Shown one piece after another: positions 11,501 to 25,689 of a stretch of 64,000 nucleotides of DNA. The notes beneath the pieces were generated by a model. It was not told the DNA's origin and ran no database searches. It saw nothing but the letters and a program-made list of their open reading frames with translations. Both the position numbers and the translations under genes were made by a program. Source of the DNA: Phallusia mammillata (taxonomy: Eukaryota > Chordata > Ascidiacea > Phlebobranchia > Ascidiidae); NCBI GenBank assembly GCA_003260075.1, contig QLIY01000284.1, forward strand, positions 62,001 to 126,000. The letters run 5' to 3'. Numbering within the stretch: the stretch's first letter is position 1; every line of letters begins with the position of its first letter.

Positions 11501-14500
11501 CCTTCTAAGTATTTTACACTTAACAGGTCCAGAGGAACCAGAGACAGTTTGTTTGCCTTTTGTTTTTTCAAGCAATGACTCGCATGTTGTTGTTTGAAAA
11601 TCTGAAGCATCATGGAGTAGTAACTTTTTTTCTTCCAAACAGAATGCCAAGTTTCTGTTTGACAAAATCTCAGAGGGAATTTGAATCAAACCTGTACAAA
11701 TAAATTCACTAAAACGTCTACACATTTGTTAGTAAAATTGTTTAAAAATGTCATTGCATTATGCAATTTTTATGTTATTATCTGGTCAGGTTTAGTTAAT
11801 TACAATTTCTTTAGCTGAGAGGTTTTTGTTGCCCTTCAGGTCATTGTAATAAGTCAGGCCCACTTCAACAATTTATTTAATGTTTTGTGACTTCTGGAAA
11901 CAAAATCTCTTCTGTAAACACTGTACGGGTTTGGGCCATGCCAGTTTGTAAAACTGCAACACTTCTTTTGCAATTTACTTATGTTATAAAACTGGTTTAG
12001 TCGCATGTTTTTTTCATATTTACTGAAAACCATAAGTATATTAGATAAGTTTGTATATTAGATAATCACACATTTGTCACATTTTTTAACCAAATTTGAA
12101 ACAAACAACATTTACGGCTATATTATACAATTTACCATTTCCTACTGGCAAAGTTGTTGTCAGGTTGCCTTTAACACAAAATTGAATTGTGCTTGAATCC
12201 AACAATTCCGAAGCTTCTTTACTTGCGACAACCTCATATTGTATGACATTGCTGCTTAATTTGACTAAAACATTTTTCTCCTCATTTAACTGCACAGAAA
12301 TCTCATCATCGTCAATACTTTTGCATGATGTTCCAAAGCGACCACCAATATGAAAGCCTGCAATATTAAAAGTTTATGCATTATGCACCATCAAAATCAA
12401 TTAGAATACCAAAATTGCCGTTTATATTGGGTAATTGGAAGCTGTATAAATGTGTGCTGTCACCGTTTGTAAAAATATAAACACATGCGTTATGTTTTTG
12501 CATCGATGTTTGGTCATTGTACCCATCGCAAAGGTCGGCAAAGGACTTGCGAGTCTCGAGTCAAGTCAGTAGGTGTTCAGTAACAACCGTCGTAATTGGA
12601 GACATAATTAGCAATTTGCATGTGACAATTGTTTGTTACGTATTAGGGATTAAGTTTAAACTAGAAGGGTGGCTTAGCACATATTGCCCTTGCACATACA
12701 CTATAGCAGATTTTGAAACATTGATATATTTCCTACACTTATTTATATTGGGTCCTATATTAGCCATCGTCTTTTATAACCTTGGTTGTTTCTGCAAGCA
12801 AAAACTCATGGGTCCCCACACATGCAAAGTTGTAGATAATGCATTTCAATAGATAACAATGAGTAAGTAGGATAACTAATTGAGGTTCAACACACACAAA
12901 CTTAAAAGAAGGAAACCACAATGACTCAATCAATAGTACTGCAAAATTTCAGTCCAATCTGCCAACGTTTAAAATTTCAACCACTAGAGGTGTTTTGAGC
13001 AACAACNNNNNNNNNNNNNNNNNNNNNNNNNNNNNNNNNNNNNNNNNNNNNNNNNNNNNNNNNNNNNNNNNNNNNNNNNNNNNNNNNNNNNNNNNNNNNN
13101 NNNNNNNNNNNNNNNNNNNNNNNGGTTATCAACAAAAACAAAGTGGGATGCACATCTACATAACTACATCTACCATCTGTGTAAATTTCATCCAAATCCA
13201 TCAAGGATTTGATGGAAAAACGAGTCGGACAAACTTTGGGGAGAAGAAAAATGAAAGAAAACAAAAGAAAAAAAAACAAAACATTTTGAGTAAAATCAAT
13301 ATGTGTCCCCTTCAGGGAAGGGGACCCATAAAGATGCAGTAACCTCTCATGGACATTAAAAAACATTCAACAGTGCCCAAACATTGTTTGTTAGGGTACC
13401 AGTTTTTACAGTTGTTTAGAGTTAACAAACATGAAATATTTGTACACTAAGGAGTCTATGTCAGTTCTCCACAACCAGACAAACCAAATTACTTCAGCAT
13501 GCTCACAACATGGTTACTCCTACCATAAAAACCACTAAATAAAATTGTTGTGAGTTTCCACATTTTAAAGCATTTTATTCCAATGCAGTAGTGCAGTTTT
13601 TTGCCCAATAGTTTTTATTTGTTTCAGTTTTGAATTTTTTAAATTAAAAATATGTTTAGAAGTGGATTAAACTGGTTTGCTTTTATTGTTGTCCAGATTA
13701 ATAATTACACAGTTGAAAATGAGATAAGAACTGGATTCGATAATCTGGATACNTTCCAATGCAGTAGTGCAGTTTTTTGCCCAATAGTTTTTATTTGTTT
13801 CAGTTTTGAATTTTTTAAATTAAAAATATGTTCAGAAGTGGATTAAACTGGTTTGCTTTTATTGTTGTCCAGATTAATAATTACACAGTTGAAAATGAGA
13901 TAAGAACTGGATTCGATAATCTGGATACTCTTATTCTACTTTGAACATCCCTAATGGTGAGACCTTAAGGTCAAAACAGTGTGCACTGTTTGTAGCCTAC
14001 TTGATTTGTGTCTTACTTTTACTTTTAACTCGCTCATTCTGTAAGCTAATCAACAATATTTGACAAATACTGTGTTCATGTACAGTTACATATTATGAAG
14101 AAATAAACCTTTTGTTAGTCTATTTAAGAGAACAACTACGTCCAGTTATACCCAATCAATTGGCACAGAGCTTAAAGTATTTTAAATACTAAGTGGCAAA
14201 GCCCATTTTCATGTTTGTTGCAAAGTTTGTCTAAAAAAATGTGTTTTTACTGTAAAACACATATCCCTTTTTTTAAAGAAGCCAAGTGGAAAACACATTA
14301 ATTAAATGAAACTGGTGAGAAAACGTAAAATATAGGTTACAGATCGATACAATTAATAAATAAAGTTGCATAAAAAAGCTAATAATTGCCAGGTAACTGC
14401 ATTATGGTTTGGACTAATAAACAGTTTAGGTCATTTGATTGATCCCTGCACGTGCTATTGTCACTGTACAACTGTCACTAACTCAAAATCTGATTCATTT

Positions 14501-14904
14501 TAGATCTCATAAAAACATACCTCCAGGAAGAAAGTTTTGAAATTGAACTTTTGGTTCATCTTTTTCACTACATTGCAAACAGCCCGTTACAAGTAAAATG
14601 TCATCATTGTTCCATGTGACCAACAATCCAGTTTTGGCCTGTTTCAAACCTGACTCCAATTTCTGTGATATGTCAACATAAAATAACATAAATGAATGGA
14701 TAAGGGTATAGTTAATCTTGTTGTTTTTTTGAAAACGACATGCATTGCAGTTGGTTGTTTTTTTGGTCATGTTTCTTTATTCAAAAGATAAATGTAAATG
14801 TTACTTTGACTCTTTACAAGCTGGTACAGCCGCAAACAAACACGACAATTAAGAACTCTTACCTCTAATAATGGTTTGACGATCAGCACTTGCTGAAACC
14901 GCAT
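7265..14904 (-). CDS. UFSP2: UFSP2, UFM1-specific cysteine protease (9 exons)
   Basis: Exons in transcript order: 14904-14863, 14662-14521, 12357-12136, 11691-11376, 11174-10985, 10926-10780, 10519-10355, 9409-9208 and 7476-7265 (stop TGA). Phases agree at every junction and the model gives 545 aa, against 469 in human. The C-terminal C78-peptidase domain holds the catalytic Cys in [13 protein letters not shown] (about C378), followed by [33 protein letters not shown] and the Asp-His pair in LDPHYTG (about D502 and H504). Upstream are conserved ISYPS and YYxHHYMQDR-type segments. The enzyme matures UFM1 and removes it from substrates, largely at the ER. The start ATG at 14904 (MRFQQVL) has A at -3; no in-frame ATG lies upstream before a stop. 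Introns contain duplicated blocks, an N gap and hAT elements. Confidence 0.93.
7600..8843. repeat. Tandem duplication in UFSP2 intron 8 joined by a G10 run
   Basis: Sequence at 7600-8113 is repeated, diverged by substitutions and indels, at about 8125-8843, with ten G at 8114-8123 exactly between them. Shared landmarks are ATAATGCCACTGAGAAGC, CTTCTATTGTTAGTGT, CCAACATCACAAAAACTGG and TTACATTTATTTTC. The second copy carries a 287-bp hAT element that the first lacks. The pattern looks like two haplotypes placed end to end. Confidence 0.7.
8420..8706. mobile_element. hAT-type MITE with perfect 8-bp TSD and a 70-base poly(G) inside
   Basis: Terminal inverted repeats CAAAGGTGGGCAACC and GGTTGCCCACCCCTG bound the element. 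The 8-bp duplication CAGTAGAG flanks it on both sides (8412-8419 and 8707-8714), as expected for hAT transposition. It has no transposase reading frame. A run of 70 G fills 8439-8508. Confidence 0.85.
8863..9328. repeat. Second tandem duplication, including part of UFSP2 exon 8
   Basis: Block 8863-9088 (intron plus part of an exon) is repeated at about 9101-9328, with a G run at 9089-9100 at the junction. The intronic parts differ at roughly one base in seven by eye, with indels, while the exonic parts are nearly identical. Confidence 0.75.
8975..9088 (-). pseudogene. UFSP2: Truncated copy of UFSP2 exon 8
   Basis: It repeats the 3' 114 bases of the exon at 9208-9409, from the codons of [11 protein letters not shown] to the donor site GTAAG. 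It is cut off at its 5' end by the G run at 9089. It differs from the full exon at only two positions, both synonymous (Gln and Ser codons). It has no acceptor, so it should not be spliced. It is either a partial exon duplication or the other allele left in the assembly. Confidence 0.8.
10036..10270. mobile_element. hAT-type MITE (CAGTGGTTCTCAACC ends), internally duplicated at a G11 run
   Basis: The left end is CAGTGGTTCTCAACCTG and the right end GGGTTGAGAACCACTG. Flanks CTTTATTC (10028-10035) and CTTTATAT (10271-10278) are a 6/8 target duplication. Segment 10025-10125 recurs at 10137-10237 with eleven G at 10126-10136 between, so the original element was probably only 123 bp (10148-10270). 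It lies in UFSP2 intron 7. Confidence 0.75.
13007..13123. other. Assembly gap (117 N) in UFSP2 intron 2
   Basis: A run of 117 undetermined bases. It lies in the 2.2-kb intron between the exons ending at 14521 and beginning at 12357, so no recognised coding sequence is lost. Confidence 1.
13578..13928. repeat. 175-bp tandem duplication joined by a single N
   Basis: Block 13578-13752 repeats at 13754-13928 with one substitution seen; the base between them, 13753, is N. A near-perfect copy separated by an explicit unknown base is what an unmerged contig overlap looks like. It lies in UFSP2 intron 2. Confidence 0.85.
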
Positions 14905-15564
14905 CTTTGGTACTAGAAAGTAATACCAGTTAGAAAGGAACGTTTTTGTCTCTACAAACACGAACAATGCAATTGATTTGTTTACATTCCTCTCTCAATT
15001 TAACACGTGGTTATTGAAACCACTCATGCGTAAAACTAAAAAATGGACGAATTTCTACTTTTTATACATTGCAAAGGGTTTCATGTAAAACAACATGAAT
15101 TTTAAACGCAAATACGATTTTGATTGATGTCTTACTTATTATCTTAGAAATAGCAAATACTATGTATCCTAGAAACATTAAAAATTGTTTCATCAATTAT
15201 CTTTTTGAAAATGTTTTTACGTCAGAAATTTCCAGCAATTTCGCGCGGTATGTTTGTGCAGCGCATGAGATAACCACAGTCAAACTTTGATTGCTGCATG
15301 TGATTTTGTTTACGTGCTAAATGGTCGTACACAGTGTGCACATGTTTCTTTGGGTTATTGGGTTATAATCTTTTTTTTAATGTACTTTCAGTAAGTGCAA
15401 GAAATACAGAGCAGCCAAATAAAGTCTTATCGTGCATACTGATTTCAGTGCCCACAAAGTAAGAATAAAATTATTCATATATATGTGGTGATTTATATGC
15501 ATATATTTTTTAGTTGTGACCAAAAGTAATATCCCTTGGTAAGGTTTCCTGCTTGATCATCAAG
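14905..15564. promoter_or_regulatory. Divergent promoter region between UFSP2 and ST13
   Basis: 660 bp separate the two start codons, which point away from each other. The region must hold both 5' UTRs and both promoters unless distant exons were missed. I see no TATA box that I would defend. A short GC-richer patch with TTTCGCGCGG lies near 15240. Confidence 0.5.
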
Positions 15565-17818
15565 ATGGAAAATCTTGGAATTACAGAGGATAAGCTGGAA
15601 ATGCTAAAGCAGTTTGTAATTCTTTGCAAAATGCAACCAGCAGTTATTCATATGGAGGAATTTAAATTTTTGAAGGATTGGCTTGTCAACGAGTAAGTAG
15701 ATCTGAAAAGACAGCGGATATATTTCCTTGACGTTAAAAGTAGTTTTGTCTGCACACAGAAACAAGTGAAAAAAATCATTAAAAATAAACATAAAGATAT
15801 ATAAAAATAATTTAAGATCAGGTATGTCCATGATAAATGAAAACTCTTCAGGATTACTATTTTCAAACCACAAAAACTGCACAAAAGCATGACCCACTTT
15901 CTTTTCTCAGTTTAAAGGCAGCTATACCGGATCCACCTTCAACAAGCGAAAAGAAAAACAATCAGGGTGATGGCGAAAGTTCTAAACCAGCGTGGACAAA
16001 ACCAGAGAGTTCAGATGAGGAGAGTGAATCTATGGATGAAGATGGTGATGATGACTCAAGTGATTTGGGTGGGTTTAACACTCTTAGAGTTTTTGCCCAA
16101 ATTGTGGTTGTAAAGGCAACTGATAAAATGCAGTCGATTTCTTATGAATTTTGTTTCTGGAATATTTTATCCCAAACTGCCTGCTATCAAGAAATTAGTT
16201 ACGTTAGTCGCTTGTTTCAGTTAATTCCATGAAAAATTATGGAAATTGAAATTACTTTTAACTAGAATTTTATTTGTAACTGAGCAATAGTTTTTTTTAA
16301 CTATGCAAAAGTGTTTTTTAGAATTTTGTTTCTGACTGTACAAAGGTTTTAAATTGAAAAAAAAAAGGTAAAAAGTTACAGTGCTATCACCCATATATTT
16401 CAGATATTGATATGGAAGGTGTAATCAGTGGAGATACTGATGCTCCACAGGAAATGGGAGATGATGCAAAGCAAAGCACAGAAGATGAACATGACAAGGT
16501 AACCACCAGTAGTATAGTTGCTTAACTTAACACTGTACCTGAGTTGCAGTTCTTGGGCTGGTATGCTGCATTTCATACATCTATTGCTTTTGATAGGCAA
16601 TGGACATGCGAAGGCTGGGTATGGAGGCAATGCAGAACGGTGACAATGAGGGTGCTATAAAACATTTTACCGCTGGCATTTTACTGGACAACAAAAAAAC
16701 TGTGTTGTTTGTCAAAAGAGCTACGTAAGTTAGATGGCATTGATTTCCAAAAATGTTTTGATGCATAATTGTATTTTTTTCCATTTTAGGGCATACTTGA
16801 GAATGTCGAAGCCTAATGCTGCTACCAGAGATGCAACAAAGGCTTTGAACATTAACCCTGATTCAGCTGCTGCATACAAGGTGACTTTAGATGTAGAAAG
16901 TGACATAATTGTCCATTGCACCATTGAAAACTATTCATGATACAACTGGCTTTATTACAAATGTTGTTAACAGCTGACACATATAAGAATGCCTAATTTT
17001 TGCAGGTATTGGGAAAAGCCAACAAGTTGCTTGGAAACTGGGATGAAGCAAGTCATGACTTTGAAGTTGCACAGAAAATTGATTTTGATGAGGAAATATA
17101 TGAGCTTCTAAAGGAAATTAAACCCAAGGTTTGTTTTTAAATCCATTGTTAATGTAGTTTTAGCCTCTTACCATTACTTTGTTTTAAGTTCAATTTATTT
17201 TTGTTGTAAAAACGTTGTATGTAAGGCATTAGATATTCCGACCCCTTTTATGTGGTTTATACATTTATCTAGTTACACCCAAATGGCTAAGTGATTGGTG
17301 TGTGCATCCAAAATATATTTTGAAAAGTGCATCCAAGAATATTTTTTGGCTTTAACAGGCAACCAAAATTCGGGAGCATAAAATGGTGAGAGAGCGCAAA
17401 AAGAAGGAAAGGGAAGTTGCCGAACGAATAAAGCGAGTGAAGAAAGCACAAAAGGCACAGGAAAAAGCACGCAAGGAACAAGAGAAACGAGACAAAGTAA
17501 CCACAAACAATATTTTTTGAAACAAAATTTAATGTGGTTTTATGTATTAAGACCTATGCTTTAACATTTTTGTTTTTTTTATTAAATTTTAAATCCATTA
17601 TGTTTTAATGCTAGGAATTCCAGGAAAATATGAAAAAAGGAATGCCCTTCAACTTTCAAGACATGCCGGACATGTCTGGCTTCAACTTTGGCAAAGGGGC
17701 TCCTGAACCTCCAAAGGAAAATGCTGATGAAAAACCAAGCAAAAGCAAAGAAGAAGAACCAGATCAAAATGGGGAACCAAAATTATTTGAAGTGCCAACT
17801 GACATTGATCTAGATTAG
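15565..17818 (+). CDS. ST13: ST13/Hip, Hsc70-interacting cochaperone (8 exons), without the usual C-terminal DP/STI1 domain
   Basis: Exons: 15565-15692, 15911-16068, 16404-16498, 16597-16724, 16790-16880, 17006-17128, 17359-17496 and 17615-17818 (TAG); 354 aa. Domain order matches Hip. An N-terminal dimerisation segment (MENLGITEDK onward) comes first, then an acidic Ser/Glu/Asp linker with the conserved GVISGDTDAPQEMGD stretch. A TPR block follows at about 128-240, including KPNAATRDATKALNINPDSA, and then a highly charged helix (KKKEREVAERIKRVKKAQ). Hip binds the Hsp70 ATPase domain through its TPRs and slows ADP release. After the charged helix, vertebrate Hip has GGMP repeats and a DP/STI1 domain. 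Here a 67-aa tail begins EFQENMKKGMPFNFQDMPDM and ends in acidic PTDIDLD. AATAAA at 18009-18014 is the likely poly(A) signal. Confidence 0.92.
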
Positions 17819-18640
17819 CACCTGGCTAGTCAATAACAGAGGTCAACAAACCTCCCAAAACAATGTTGATTAGGCCATGTGGCTTGTGGACCAATGAAAA
17901 GTCTGTGATTACATACCCATCATGGTTTCAACAACAGTTTTTGTGTTTGTTTTTACATCTTGTAAATGTAGTGTATGTTAATAATTTGCAGGCATCTGTT
18001 TTGTTTTCAATAAAACTGTCCAAAACTAATCCTTGGAAACTAAACCCAAAAATAATTTACCAAGTGTGCACAAAATTTTTAACAATTAAATCATTAAAAA
18101 GTAAGAATTTTCTGTAGTTTACAACTGTAAAAAATACAGTCACATTTAAATTTTGCAACATCACCAAGCACAGTGAATAATTAGTAAACATAAACATTTG
18201 AAACAATAGGCAACAATTTCCGAAAAGCATCCACTAACAAGACAAGCAGCAACCATTTTGGCTTACGAATCACAAGCAAAACATTTCTTTACAAGCACAG
18301 CACATGTAATTTCTGAAGTTTTTGATAAACATCGAAGTGTCTAAGTGTGCAATTAATTGGCATTGCTCCGCTTATCCTAGGGACGTTCAAAGAAAATATA
18401 TATAAACTAGGCATAAAAATCAGATCACTGCAAATAACATTTTGGCCTAGTACTTTTTAGTGTTTAAAACTTGGTCCTACATTCTTACACACTAAATTTG
18501 TGAACTGAAATTTATATTTATTAAAAAAAACTAGGATAAGCAACATTCAGTACTTTGAACATCCTATTACGGATTGGAACATACAAAGTATTAGGCTAAG
18601 ATAAATGCATAGACTTAAAACTCTTAAGTGAAGTTAAAAG

Positions 18641-22912
<4,272 letters not shown>

Positions 22913-23755
22913 AGTTTCTTCACGCCTGCGATAAGTCGCTACAGCGGATTTGAGGTGGTTTCCCGTGCAATGACGTTCTTTGTAGCGGTTGTAATTTTAA
23001 AGCTGACATTTTTTTCTTGAAGTACAAACAATTAACGTTCCTAGAAGAAAAAAAGGCCAAGAAGCAAGAGTAGAGATTCCGGCGTCGTATCAATTTACCA
23101 AATACTTCTTGGTTTTGCTTTTTAAACACAGCATTGTAGTCTTATTGGCCACCTGCTTTCACTTTCAAGAAAATCGATAAAATGTGAAATTGGTACCTCC
23201 ATGTTAAAAAAAACTTTGGAAAAATATGATTTCATTTTTAATGCAATCGTCGCAGTTGGTTGCAACAGTTTTAACAACGATCACGTATCTGAATAAGCGT
23301 ACACAAAAGAAAGCAATTTTTCCCGCACTTTATCAACCTTTATTATCGATGGCAAACAAGTAAAGCACACAAAATCTGTGTCGCTTGTGTGTACACTAAA
23401 TACCTGCATCCAAAGGATTCCTTACACCCAGTACATTTGTGTTAGCAACGGGATTATTACAGGGTACCCAGGCCTAAAGGTCTACCATGGCACTGTCAAT
23501 AATGGAATACAGCTAGTTTTGACCATCGCTATAAGAAATCGTTTGCAATTTTAACCTTATTGGTAGAAGTGGTGCTAACGGTATTACGATGTTACTATGC
23601 GTATACATTTGAAATTAAAGCAACTGTGACATCATAAACGAAATTGGGATTGTTGTCTAACATTTAATATTTTGCCATATTGTTTAGTATTATATTGATG
23701 TATAGGCCTATCTTTTAATGTCTGTCTTGTTGTTGTTTGTATATTCTAAAGAGTC
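22913..23755. other. SRL 5' flank and intergenic sequence
   Basis: This should contain the SRL promoter. I see no coding exon, RNA gene or clear repeat. Confidence 0.4.
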
Positions 23756-23835
23756 ATGTCTGCTGCAGACATTGTTATTCTACAAAAACCGTCAGAAAGA
23801 AAAGAGAAAAATGAAAAAGACGAAGAAAAGAAGGC
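23756..23835 (+). CDS. Candidate alternative first coding exon of the SLC25A48-like carrier
   Basis: An ATG at 23756 opens 26 codons (MSAADIVILQKPSERKEKNE, then DEEKK-rich) that end at a good donor, GC|GTAAGT, at 23836. Its phase 2 end joins the acceptor at 25681-25682 (TTTGTGTTTCAG) in frame. The splice would add Ala-Asp-Lys before the carrier's own Met at 25690 and extend the protein by 29 charged residues. There is no homology support. It could equally be chance sequence, with the acceptor serving a 5' UTR intron or spliced-leader trans-splicing. Confidence 0.3.
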
Positions 23836-25682
23836 GTAAGTTACGTTTACAGCTAATTTATATGAACGCATTTAATGAGGCAAGTAATACAAAAACGCCT
23901 TGTTCAAGTGTAGACAAACAACCACCAGATGGCTTTAAAGAGCAGATTAGTCCACTGCCAAAAAATTTAGTTAATCTTACGCTAATGTACTAAAATAACG
24001 CCTTTCCCACGTTATAGCTGTTCTGAACCTGTGGCGAATTTCGTTGTTGTCATTGTTCAAAAGCTGTTTATCAACGTTCGTTTTGTGGGAAGCCACGGCT
24101 AAATGGATCGGTAGGCTAAAGCGGTAAAATGATAAACAAGAAAAACGTATTTCTATTACCTCAAACTATTTCAAATGTGCTCTGCGTCAAGATCCTGGGT
24201 CAACTTACGTTTCCATCTGCTGTACCTAACGTATTAAATCAAGAAAGGCAAGGTAAAGTAAATACATGTGTACTCAAAGTCAAAACCTCGACATAACTAC
24301 ATGACATAATTTACTTTTAAATCAATGGAGCGCCTCTTGACATACTTTTCCCCGGTATACAAGTGGGTAACGCAGCTACGCAACTGCTCTGTACGTTTTG
24401 ACGCTGCAGTGCTGTTAAACAAACTTATCACTTTATTTTCATCTTTTGCCAATGTCTCGTTGCCTAATAGAGTTGAGAACGAGGTATATTAGAATTTACA
24501 GTGTGTTCAAAAAAGGTGTAAAAATAATGCTAGCAAAATAGTGTAAAAAGAGCAATTTGTATATTTTAATGTTGTTTCATGGTAAATTTATATTTTAAGC
24601 AGTATTTTGTAAATAAATACGAGCTGTATGTGGTAAAGTGCTATGTAACCTACTATACACGGTTTAAAAGGGAAGGTTTTGTGATTAGCGAGCGGAAATT
24701 TACGCGACGCAAATATTTTTCCATGACGTATCGTGGTGACGTTGCAGTAGGAGGAGAAGGGGTTTCCATGTGTCAAAGCACTGCTAATTCAAAAGATACA
24801 TAGCGGGAAATGTTTTGTATGGCAGTTTTTCAGAAAAAATCGATGTTGGAAGGCTGACTGGTGGTGTATCTTTGGATTTTGGTGAAAAGTTTCAACGCAT
24901 TGTCTTAAATATTTCAACTAAATAATTAGAAAAACAGCAAAGATATCAAACATACCCTTGATTTCGACGAGATACTATCAAGTATAACTTGCTACTTTTT
25001 TAACATAAAGCCTTTCATGGGTTCGGTTTTTATTTTTTGACGTTTTCGTTCAACTTCTTTTTCTAGTAATGTTTACGTATTAAATTTAGTAAACGAAATT
25101 AAAATTTCTCAACGAAATTAATATTTATCAGAAAATGCTTGGGCGTAGGTTTCTACGCTGGTTTATAGCAAAAGTAGGTAAAACCTCAATGTTTTCGTCG
25201 AATCCATTGATGCATTGTTTTCCACGAGTTTCGCTTTGTTGACCTGTTAAACAGATAGGTCATACACACCTCCTGTGTTTCGGGATTAAACAAACTATTA
25301 CTTGAAGTAAAGCAAACATGCCACTTACGTCTAACGCACGCACGAATACCGATCACAAGGCTATTTACCATGCACGAAAAAATAAAAGAGAAAAATAAAA
25401 CTCCTTCAAGTTTGTACTTCTTTCAAATAGCGAAGGCAAGGATCAGGCCAGTATTCAGTCAGGGACGTTTTTCAAATGAGCTAAATATGTCAAAATAGCC
25501 TTCTTTTTTCCGGACATCATAGCAGCAATTCACTAGATGGCGGAATTAACCCTTTTTTTATTTCCGCCTGAAGGTTCACATAAAAAAGCGATATTTATTA
25601 ATATTAAAGCAGAAATATATACAAAGAAAATGCCTTGATTTATCACTTGTCATAACATTCACAAATCGTTTTTGTGTTTCAG
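23836..25682. promoter_or_regulatory. Carrier 5' flank, with a splice acceptor 7 bases before the start codon
   Basis: I see no recognisable gene. A pyrimidine-rich acceptor, TTTTTGTGTTTCAG, ends at 25682, seven bases before the carrier ATG. It implies either a 5' exon (see 23756-23835) or trans-splicing of a spliced leader, which tunicates are known to use. The sequence cannot decide between these. Confidence 0.45.
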
Positions 25683-25689
25683 CGATAAA

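Noticed and set aside
12517..12852. 111-codon open frame in UFSP2 intron 2
   Set aside because: No family resemblance; it is hydrophobic, AT-rich intron sequence of a length expected by chance.
17270..17340. Second A-box-like word (TGGCTAAGTGATTGG) in ST13 intron 6
   Set aside because: It is too short and decayed, with no B box or flanking repeat.
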